Source: Nitrososphaerota archaeon (GTDB lineage Archaea > Thermoproteota > Nitrososphaeria > Conexivisphaerales > Conexivisphaeraceae). Taken from it: a stretch of DNA of 64,000 nt. A model generated the notes under the pieces. It searched no databases. It was not told where the DNA came from and saw only the letters and a program-made list of their open reading frames with translations. Where the stretch lies: NCBI GenBank assembly GCA_009903775.1, contig WYEM01000047.1, positions 1 to 64,000 on the forward strand, read 5' to 3'. The position numbers and the translations under genes were made by a program. Of the stretch, positions 57,006 through 64,000 are shown piece by piece. Every line of letters starts with the position of its first letter. Position 1 is the first letter of the stretch.

Positions 57006-58271
57006 ATGCGGGGCCCCGTCCTCCCGCCGGCTCCGTCGGCAGCAGGCAGCATAGAGGGGCGCCCGATGCCGGGGATCGCCGGCGCGGGGTGGATTCGATT
57101 AATATTGCCCGGGGTTACCTCCCCCGTGGTCACCGCGCGCCTGATCCAGGTATCGCCGGAGATCTCCAGGACGTGCGCCGCCGCCATGAGGAGCTGCTAC
57201 AGCTCCTGGCCGGCCCACGCGCTTTTCACCGACAGGTCGGCGTTCCCCGACTCGGAGGTCCACCGCATGCTCAGGAAGGCCGTGGAGCTGGGGCACATGG
57301 ACGTGCTGGAGCACGGCTTCGCCACCTGGATCGTGGAGGCGTCTCCCGAGGAGGTCCTCGAGGCGCTGCTGGAGCACAGGTTCCTCAACTTGACCAGGCT
57401 GGGCGCGAATAGCTGGCTGATTACCACCACGCTGAGGAGCCTCGTGGACACTAGGGGCTCGAGGAGCGCGGTCCTGTCCGAGCTGGGCCGCTTCCTCCCT
57501 AAGCTGGCCCCGTGGCTATCCGAGCAGGCTCCGCAATCCCAAGTGAAGCAGCCTCCCAGGGAGGGCTATCCAGAGGGCGCCCAGGTGTGGATGCTCTCCT
57601 ACACGGACTTCGCCGGCCTCCGCGCCGCCGCGGGTCCGCTCGCTATCGGCGATCTCCTCTGGCACGGCGGATTCACGTTCTCCATCAGCGGCGTCAGCAG
57701 ATCCTTCACCCATCAGCTTGTGCGCCACAGGCTGGCGGCGTTCAGCCAGCAGAGCCAGAGGCACGTCGCCGTGGCGAGGGGTGGGGCCTGGTACGGCTCC
57801 CCGCCGGGCCTCCCCGCCGGCCTCACCGAAGAATATGCGCGGTTCATGGACGGGGTGGCCTCCTTCTACGGGAGGCTCCTGAGTGGCGGCGCCAGGAAGG
57901 AGGACGCTCGCTTCGTCCTGCCGAACGCCACGCTCACGCACATAACGATGAGCGCGACGGCCTGGGAATTCAGGCGCATGCTATCGCAGCGCCTGGACAC
58001 GGCGGCCCAGTGGGAGATACGCGACGTCTCATGGGCGATCCTCTCGCTGATATACTTGGTCCTGCCGGAGATAGCGGGGCTCGAGGATCCGGCGGGGAGC
58101 TCCGCTTGGGTGAGGGCGTCCCTGGATCGCCTGCTGCCGGAGCTCGAGGCCGCCAGGGGCGAGTTCCAGCGCCTTCCCCCAGGCTCCTGGATGGAGGTGC
58201 GGCTGCCGAAGGGCCTGCTGGAGCACCCGGTCAGGGCCTACGCCGTGCGCCACGCGCCCGCCCAAATTTAA
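57006..58271 (+). CDS. thyX: flavin-dependent thymidylate synthase (ThyX), tandem-domain form
   Basis: ThyX motif SRSFTHQLVRHRLAAFSQQSQRHV; N-terminal half LGHMDVLEHGFATWIVEAS..RFLNLTRLGANSWLITTTLRSL resembles a degenerate ThyX domain. Confidence 0.85.
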   Translation: MRGPVLPPAPSAAGSIEGRPMPGIAGAGWIRLILPGVTSPVVTARLIQVSPEISRTCAAAMRSCYSSWPAHALFTDRSAFPDSEVHRMLRKAVELGHMDVLEHGFATWIVEASPEEVLEALLEHRFLNLTRLGANSWLITTTLRSLVDTRGSRSAVLSELGRFLPKLAPWLSEQAPQSQVKQPPREGYPEGAQVWMLSYTDFAGLRAAAGPLAIGDLLWHGGFTFSISGVSRSFTHQLVRHRLAAFSQQSQRHVAVARGGAWYGSPPGLPAGLTEEYARFMDGVASFYGRLLSGGARKEDARFVLPNATLTHITMSATAWEFRRMLSQRLDTAAQWEIRDVSWAILSLIYLVLPEIAGLEDPAGSSAWVRASLDRLLPELEAARGEFQRLPPGSWMEVRLPKGLLEHPVRAYAVRHAPAQI

Positions 58272-58305
58272 AACTTTTATACGGATATTCTCGCGGCAGC
58301 GCGGC

Positions 58306-59373
58306 ATGAAGTTCCTCAAGTGCAGCGAGGGCGCGATACCTCCATCCACGGGCAAGCGCGTCGCCATCGTAGGCGCGGGCCCCGCCGGCCTGGGCGCGGC
58401 CGGCGTCCTCAGGTGCAAGGGCCACGAGGTCCACGTCTACGATTCGCTGCAGGAGCCGGGCGGAATGCTCATCTTCGCGATTCCCGAGTACCACGTGCCG
58501 AAGGCTGGCGTCAGGAGCGGCGTGCAGGAGCTGGTGAGGGCCGGGGTCAACTTCCACATGAGGACCCGCGTCGTGGGATGCTCCGAGCCGGCGCCCCGGG
58601 AGGGCGCCTCCGTGAGGCTGGAGGACCTGGTCAGGGACTTCGATGCGGTGCTGGTAGCGACCGGCACCTGGCGCTCCAGGAGGCTCGAGGTCCCCGGGGA
58701 GGACCTGCCCGGGGTTTACGTCGCGCTCGACTGGCTGTTCGAGTTCTACCAGGCCCAGCTCGGCTACAGGAGCATGGACGAGGTGCCGCCGCTCGGCCGC
58801 CGCGTGATGGTCGTCGGGGGCGGGCTGACCGCCGTCGACGCCGTGGAGGTCCCGCTCAGGTATCTCAGGGACCGCTTTGGGATACAGAAGGTCTACCTAT
58901 CCTACAGGAGGACGAGGAACGAGGCGCCCATGAGCGTGCGCGAGTTCAACAGGCTAATCCAACAGTACGGCGTGGAGCCCCTGGAGCTGACGGTCCCCGT
59001 GAGGTTCTCCGCCGGCCCGGAGGGCCGCGTCGCATCGGCGACGCTCCAGAGGATGAGGCTGGAGTCGGTGCCGGGCGACAAGCGCCCCCACCCGGTGCCG
59101 GTGCCGGGGAGCGAGTTCGGGGTGGAGGTCGACGCCGTGCTCGTGGCGGCGGGAGAGCTGCCATCGCCGCCGTTCCAGCCGGGCTGCCTGGGCATAGAGC
59201 TCAACAGGGACGGCACCGTGAAGACCGACCAGAAGTTCAGGACGACCACCAGGAAGGTGTTCGCCGCCGGCGACGTCAGGCACGGCGCCAGCCTCTACGG
59301 CCTCGCCCTGAAGAGCGGGAACGATGCGGCGGCGTCGATTGACGAATTTTTAAGGACCGGCTCCTGGTCGTAG
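58306..59373 (+). CDS. FAD/NAD(P)-dependent oxidoreductase, GltD-like
   Basis: KRVAIVGAGPAGLGAAGVLRCKGHEVHVYDSLQEPGGMLIFAIPEY; VMVVGGGLTAVDAV; KVFAAGDVRHGASLYGLALKSGNDAA. Confidence 0.9.
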   Translation: MKFLKCSEGAIPPSTGKRVAIVGAGPAGLGAAGVLRCKGHEVHVYDSLQEPGGMLIFAIPEYHVPKAGVRSGVQELVRAGVNFHMRTRVVGCSEPAPREGASVRLEDLVRDFDAVLVATGTWRSRRLEVPGEDLPGVYVALDWLFEFYQAQLGYRSMDEVPPLGRRVMVVGGGLTAVDAVEVPLRYLRDRFGIQKVYLSYRRTRNEAPMSVREFNRLIQQYGVEPLELTVPVRFSAGPEGRVASATLQRMRLESVPGDKRPHPVPVPGSEFGVEVDAVLVAAGELPSPPFQPGCLGIELNRDGTVKTDQKFRTTTRKVFAAGDVRHGASLYGLALKSGNDAAASIDEFLRTGSWS

Positions 59374-59375
59374 GC

Positions 59376-60770
59376 GTGCTGCGGCTGTCCCCGCGCTTCA
59401 GCGTCAGCGACACGCTCTCAGGGGGCCGCGTGGAATTCGTGGCCCCCCGCGAGCTCACGATGTACGTGTGCGGCCTGACCGTCTACGACTTCGCGCACAT
59501 AGGGCACGCGAGGACGCTGCTCACGTTCGACGTGCTGTACAGGTCGGCCGATGCCAGGGGATTCGCGGTGAAGTACGTTCAGAACTTCACCGACGTCGAC
59601 GACAAGATAATAGACAGGGCCGCCAGGGAGGGCATCGAGCCCCTGGAGCTGGCCGAGAGGTTCATCGCCGAGGCGCTCCGCGACTTCGACGCGCTCAACC
59701 TGAGGAGGCCCGCTGTGATGCCCAGGGCCACCCAGCACGTGGGGGCCATGCAGAGGATCATAAGCAGGCTGATAGAGTCCGGCCACGCCTACGTGGTGCC
59801 CAGCGGCGTGTACTTCAGCGTCTCCACGTTCCCGGAGTACGGCAAGCTCTCGAAGAGGAGGGTGGATCAGCTGCTCGCGGGCGCCAGGGTGGAGCCGGAT
59901 CCCCACAAGAGGGATCCGGCCGACTTCGCACTCTGGAAGGTGCAGGGATCCGGCCCCCTCTGGGATTCGCCATGGGGGCGCGGCAGGCCCGGCTGGCACA
60001 TAGAGTGCTCCGCCATGATAAACGAACACCTGGGCGACACGATAGACATACACGGGGGCGGCGCAGACCTCATCTTCCCCCATCATGAGAACGAGATAGC
60101 GCAGAGCGAGTCCTACACCGGGAAGCCGCTGGCCAGGGCCTGGATGCATGTGGGCATGCTGAACATAGGGTCCGAGAAGATGGCCAAGTCCCTCGGCAAC
60201 ATCATCAGGATAAGGGACGCCGTGGAGAGGTGGGGCCCGAACACTCTCAGGACCTACCTGTTGTCGGCGCACTATAGGAGCCCGCTCGAGTTCTCGATCG
60301 AGGGCCTGAGGAAGGCGTACGAGAACTGGAGGATAATAGAGTCCGCCGCCTACGACCTCAGGGAGAGCCCGCCCTCGGGAGACTCCGAGTCTCCCGAGGC
60401 CAGGGCGCTGCTGAGGGAGTTCGACGATTCCCTGGCCTCAGACCTGGACGTGCCATCGGCGATATCGGCGCTCGTCAGGCTCTCGAGGCACGTGGGCAGG
60501 CTGGCGTCGGAGCGGCGCCTGGAGGGCGCCAGCCGCGAGGTAGCCGAGGCATTCTGGCTCATGTTCGGCGTCCTGGGATATAGGCTGCCCGAGGGCCCGC
60601 CGCCCGACGACGTGCTCCGGCTCGTGTCGGAGAGGGCCAGGCTGCGCTCCGAGGGGAGGTTCGGCGAGGCGGATGCGCTGAGGGCCAGGCTGCGCTCGAT
60701 GGGGTACGAGCTCGTGGACGTCGGCGACCGCACCTACGTGCGCGCCGTGGAGAGGCCGCGGTTCGACTAG
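59376..60770 (+). CDS. cysS: cysteinyl-tRNA synthetase
   Basis: MYVCGLTVYDFAHIGHARTLLTFDVLYR; GRPGWHIECSAM; HHENEIAQSES; KMAKSLGNII. Confidence 0.96.
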   Translation: MLRLSPRFSVSDTLSGGRVEFVAPRELTMYVCGLTVYDFAHIGHARTLLTFDVLYRSADARGFAVKYVQNFTDVDDKIIDRAAREGIEPLELAERFIAEALRDFDALNLRRPAVMPRATQHVGAMQRIISRLIESGHAYVVPSGVYFSVSTFPEYGKLSKRRVDQLLAGARVEPDPHKRDPADFALWKVQGSGPLWDSPWGRGRPGWHIECSAMINEHLGDTIDIHGGGADLIFPHHENEIAQSESYTGKPLARAWMHVGMLNIGSEKMAKSLGNIIRIRDAVERWGPNTLRTYLLSAHYRSPLEFSIEGLRKAYENWRIIESAAYDLRESPPSGDSESPEARALLREFDDSLASDLDVPSAISALVRLSRHVGRLASERRLEGASREVAEAFWLMFGVLGYRLPEGPPPDDVLRLVSERARLRSEGRFGEADALRARLRSMGYELVDVGDRTYVRAVERPRFD

Positions 60771-60867
60771 GCGCCTTCCTCCGAGCCTTTTTAAGGCGCC
60801 CCGCGCCAGCGGGGCGAGGGGATAGGGCACGAGCGCCATCGGCGCCGGGAGCGCGAACAATCCCATC

Positions 60868-61938
60868 GTGCTGACGATGACGCTGGCCGGACTGGCGATA
60901 ATGTTCGGCTTCATATTCTACGGCATGAGGATACAGCTCAGCTCCTTGCTGTGGCAGACAAACAGGTACGTGAGGAGGGCCCGGGCGCTGAGCGCCGAGG
61001 CCAGGGGGCGGCTCCTGGGGGAGCTCTCCCGCTACTACAGCGGGAGCGATCACGAGCTCTCCGCCAAGGTCGATGACGCCCTCAACTCTCTAGTGATACA
61101 GCCGGCGTCGCTCGACCCCCACGGGATAGTGCCGAAGCTGGATCACGTCCTCAGGATATGGGACCGCTCCCTGGAGGACATAGTGGGCGGGCTGGCCCCG
61201 GGCGCCGATCCCGTCAGCAGGAAGAACCTGGTCAACCTGCTGGAGGTGAGCGTGGAGCTGGAGCGCATAAGGAAGGTGCTCGACCACTTCTACCTGTCGG
61301 CCAAGAGGGATCACGACCTCATATCGCTCAGCTACCTCCAGATATACCTCCCCTTCCTGATGGAGGAGGCCGAGGCCCTGAGCTCGGGCGTCGACGCCAT
61401 GTCCAGGGGCGTGCCCATAGGGGACGCCCTGGGGCCGATGGTGGTCCGCTCGCTCGTCGGGGACGCCAGGCCCAGGAGGATAGCGGAGGACACGGTGTTC
61501 TACGACGTGAGCGTGGAGGGCCGCAGGGTGATAGCCGTGAAGGCGGAGGGGCCGGGCGGGACCGTCGGGAGGCCCGGCGAGGCCGTGGAGAGGCTCCTGA
61601 GGATCTACAGGAACGCTAAGCTCGTCGTATCCGTGGACGCGGCTCTGAAGCTGAGGGGCGAGGAGACGGGCTCCATTGCCGAGGGAGTGGGGGTCGCGAT
61701 GGGCGGCCCCGGGACGGACAGGTTCTACATAGAGGAGGCTGCCCACAGGATGGGGATCCCGACCTACGCCGTGGTGGTGAAGATGTCCGAGAGGGAGGCG
61801 ATCTCGGAGATGCCGGAGGCCGTCAGGGCCGCCGTGCCCAGGGCGGCCGACGCCGTCCGGAGGATAATCAGGGAGAACACGTCGCCGGGCGACGTCGTGC
61901 TCGTCGTCGGCGTGGGGAACACTATGGGCGTCCCCTGA
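60868..61938 (+). CDS. DUF1512 family archaeal membrane-anchored protein
   Basis: N-terminal TM helix followed by conserved archaeal soluble domain (FYLSAKRDHDLISLSYLQIYLPFLMEEAEAL..). Confidence 0.65.
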   Translation: MLTMTLAGLAIMFGFIFYGMRIQLSSLLWQTNRYVRRARALSAEARGRLLGELSRYYSGSDHELSAKVDDALNSLVIQPASLDPHGIVPKLDHVLRIWDRSLEDIVGGLAPGADPVSRKNLVNLLEVSVELERIRKVLDHFYLSAKRDHDLISLSYLQIYLPFLMEEAEALSSGVDAMSRGVPIGDALGPMVVRSLVGDARPRRIAEDTVFYDVSVEGRRVIAVKAEGPGGTVGRPGEAVERLLRIYRNAKLVVSVDAALKLRGEETGSIAEGVGVAMGGPGTDRFYIEEAAHRMGIPTYAVVVKMSEREAISEMPEAVRAAVPRAADAVRRIIRENTSPGDVVLVVGVGNTMGVP

Positions 61939-62002
61939 ACGCGTCGGGGGCGCTGCCCGGGGACTCAAATTCTTTAATAATGGATGCTGCTCAGCGGATC
62001 TC

Positions 62003-62632
62003 ATGGAGAGATCTGCAGGGGGCGTCGTGTTCAGGCGCCGCGGCAGCGGTCCAGAGTTCCTGGTCCTGCGCAACCTGCGCGGGTACTGGGGATTCCCCAA
62101 GGGCCACCTCAACGACGGCGAGGCCGAGGAGGCGGCCGCCCTCAGGGAGGTGATCGAGGAGACTGGCCTCCGCAATTTGAGGGTCATCCCCAACTTCAAG
62201 TACAGGATACGCTACAGGTTCAAGGGGGAGGGCGGGGCCGTTTCCACGAAGGAGGTCACGTTCTACCTGATGGAGTGCACGGGCGGCTGCGGCAGGGTCG
62301 TGATCTCGAGCGAGCACAGCGGCTTCGAGTGGCTCCCGTTCCCGGAGGCGTACCGGAGGATCAGCTACGGCAACGCGCGCGGCGTGCTCGCGGCGGCCTA
62401 CGCGCGCCTGCTGGTCCCCTATGGGCTGGTGAGGGAGCGATCTGCTCGGGGGCCCGGGACCCGCGCCAGCGCCGAGTCGAGGAGCCTGAGGAAGCCCGCC
62501 ACGTCCGACATCACGCTGACCGACTGCGCGATACCCATCCCCGCGACCCTGAGAATGGCCTCCGGGCTGACGTCCACCACGACCAGTTTCGTGCCAGAGC
62601 TCAGCAGCCTCAGCGCATCAGAGGCCAGGTGA
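62003..62632 (+). CDS. Nudix hydrolase (Ap4A hydrolase-like); conserved part ends about 62430
   Basis: GYWGFPKGHLNDGEAEEAAALREVIEETGL Nudix box; convergent overlap with LOR/SDH gene. Confidence 0.88.
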   Translation: MERSAGGVVFRRRGSGPEFLVLRNLRGYWGFPKGHLNDGEAEEAAALREVIEETGLRNLRVIPNFKYRIRYRFKGEGGAVSTKEVTFYLMECTGGCGRVVISSEHSGFEWLPFPEAYRRISYGNARGVLAAAYARLLVPYGLVRERSARGPGTRASAESRSLRKPATSDITLTDCAIPIPATLRMASGLTSTTTSFVPELSSLSASEAR

Positions 62633-63642
62633 CCTCCCGCCAGCGCCAGCACCAGCTCGGCGCCGTCCAGCACCCTCAGCATGCTGAGGAGCGCGTCCCT
62701 GGAGTCCGAGATCGCGCCCGGCACGGGTTCATCGCCCACGCCGAGCACCAGAACAACCTCCAGGCCCCCCGTGGCGAGCTCGTACGATAGGCCCTCCCTC
62801 AGGACTCCGGACTCCACGAGGCCCCTCAGGCCCCCGGCCCTCCTAAGCTCGGCCGCGGCCCTCAGCCTGTTGCCGTATCCGCTCTTGGCGCCCTCGGCGA
62901 CCGCCACGCCGTCGCACGTGCCGAAGAGCCTGAGCTCGACGTCGCACGTGAGGAGGGAGCCGTCGGAGATCAGCGAGCTCACGTACCCCTTGCGTATGAG
63001 CGACGCCAGCGAGTCCGCCGCCCCGCTGCGCACGATCGCGGAGCTGGTTATCACGACGATCCTGCCCCCCCTCTCCCTCACGGCCTCCATCTCCTCCGCC
63101 AGCCCTGAGATGAGCGATGGGGTCGCGGTCCTCGGCGCCGAGCCGGACATGAACTCGAATATGCCGACCCCCTCCCTGGGCCTCTCGGGGGGATTGACGC
63201 GCACGCCCTCCTCCCCCACCAGCACGAGGTCCCCCCTGCGGACGCTCCACGCCGGCCTGCACTCTATGGAGCCGCCCTGCGGGCGGCGCACGATCACCAT
63301 GTTGGCCGCGGTCGGCCTGGCGTCCAACCACCGGCCATCCAGGTAGACCTGCGTCGGGTTGTTCGTGGTCACGTAGAAGCCCTCGGGCGGCACGCCGTCC
63401 GCGGGCGCCTCGGCGAAGCTGGCCTCCCTGAGGCCCGAGGGTATCGCCCCCATCCTGTATATAGTATCGAGTATCCTCTGCAGCTGCTCCCTCGAGTCGG
63501 CCTTCACCAGGAGCCTGACGGAGCTGTGCTCGTCCTTCCTCTTGCCCACGCTGAATTCCAGCACCTCGAACTCTCCCTTGAGATCCATGACTGCGTCGAA
63601 GATCTTGGACAGGATCATCGAGTCTATCAGGTGTCCCCTCAC
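62419..63642 (-). CDS. LOR/SDH-like protein (TIGR00300-type, archaeal ornithine cyclodeaminase-related)
   Basis: GHLIDSMILSKIFDAVMDLKGEFEVLEFSVGKRKDEHSSVRLLVKA; FYVTTNNPTQVYLDGRW. Confidence 0.8.
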   Translation of the reverse strand: MRGHLIDSMILSKIFDAVMDLKGEFEVLEFSVGKRKDEHSSVRLLVKADSREQLQRILDTIYRMGAIPSGLREASFAEAPADGVPPEGFYVTTNNPTQVYLDGRWLDARPTAANMVIVRRPQGGSIECRPAWSVRRGDLVLVGEEGVRVNPPERPREGVGIFEFMSGSAPRTATPSLISGLAEEMEAVRERGGRIVVITSSAIVRSGAADSLASLIRKGYVSSLISDGSLLTCDVELRLFGTCDGVAVAEGAKSGYGNRLRAAAELRRAGGLRGLVESGVLREGLSYELATGGLEVVLVLGVGDEPVPGAISDSRDALLSMLRVLDGAELVLALAGGHLASDALRLLSSGTKLVVVDVSPEAILRVAGMGIAQSVSVMSDVAGFLRLLDSALARVPGPRADRSLTSP

Positions 63643-63673
63643 TATGACCTCTTGGGAGTAGGAGCTCAGGCCG

Positions 63674-64000
63674 CTACGCCTCCCCCAGCCTGAACGCGTC
63701 GTGCACGGCCCTCACGGCCTCGTCGGCGTCCTCCGCCTTCACCGCGAACGATATGTTCATCTCGGAGCCGCCCTGGGCCACCATTATCACGTTTATGCCG
63801 CGCTCGGCGACCGCCGAGAATATCTTGGCCGAGACGCCCGGGGTCCCCTTCATCCCGGCGCCCACGACGGCGACTATTGAGACGTCGTCCTCCACCTCCA
63901 CGGACCTCAGGACGCCCCTCGACACCAGCTCCCTCTCGAGCGCGGAGTAGACCTTGTCGAGGGAAGTCCTCCTGACCGCTATGGATATGTTGGATTCGCT
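63674..64000 (-). CDS. aspartate kinase C-terminal ACT region (truncated by window end)
   Basis: VSIVAVVGAGMKGTPGVSAKIFSAVAERGINVIMVAQGGSEMNISFAVKAEDADEAVRAVHDAF; open upstream to the window edge. Confidence 0.85.
   Translation of the reverse strand, partial: SESNISIAVRRTSLDKVYSALERELVSRGVLRSVEVEDDVSIVAVVGAGMKGTPGVSAKIFSAVAERGINVIMVAQGGSEMNISFAVKAEDADEAVRAVHDAFRLGEA

Noticed and set aside
1-64000. CRISPR arrays, tRNA and rRNA genes
   Set aside because: No regularly spaced direct repeats and no convincing T-arm (GGTTCRAATCC-like) or rRNA signature sequences were recognised by eye; a tRNAscan/Infernal run is still needed

Overview
High-GC archaeal chromosomal window, probably a thermophilic Thermoproteota/Thaumarchaeota-like lineage. 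The archaeal call is inferred from archaeal-type LeuRS, PolB, DNA ligase, EndA, a GHMP-type shikimate kinase, DHQ synthase II, DUF35/thiolase and TATA-like promoters. No rRNA, tRNA or CRISPR array was recognised. Main content: (1) a futalosine-type menaquinone cluster mqnC/E/A/D next to an MTA-phosphorylase-like gene; (2) a compact archaeal shikimate operon (asd, aroA', aroB', aroD, CBS, aroE, aroK, aroA, aroC, chorismate mutase-aminotransferase fusion); (3) a type IV pilus/Tad-like ATPase plus T2SF genes; (4) sugar-nucleotide genes around LeuRS; (5) an operon of HIT, an exonuclease-degenerate PolB, a DHH/RecJ-like protein and a PIN-ATPase; (6) housekeeping genes (lig, endA, cysS, thyX, dcd, inositol-1-P synthase, HPS and others). 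Scattered through these are decayed IS200/IS605 (TnpB) derivatives and a family of short palindromic MITE-like repeats. Strongest leads: loss of all proofreading residues in PolB translationally coupled to a DHH nuclease, a PLP-fold pseudo-aminotransferase fused to chorismate mutase, a putative MqnB replacement, dispersed TnpB right ends with possible guide-like flanks, a structured intergenic RNA candidate, and an in-frame TAG splitting a T2SF protein. Calls come from reading sequence and motifs only; no database search was run.
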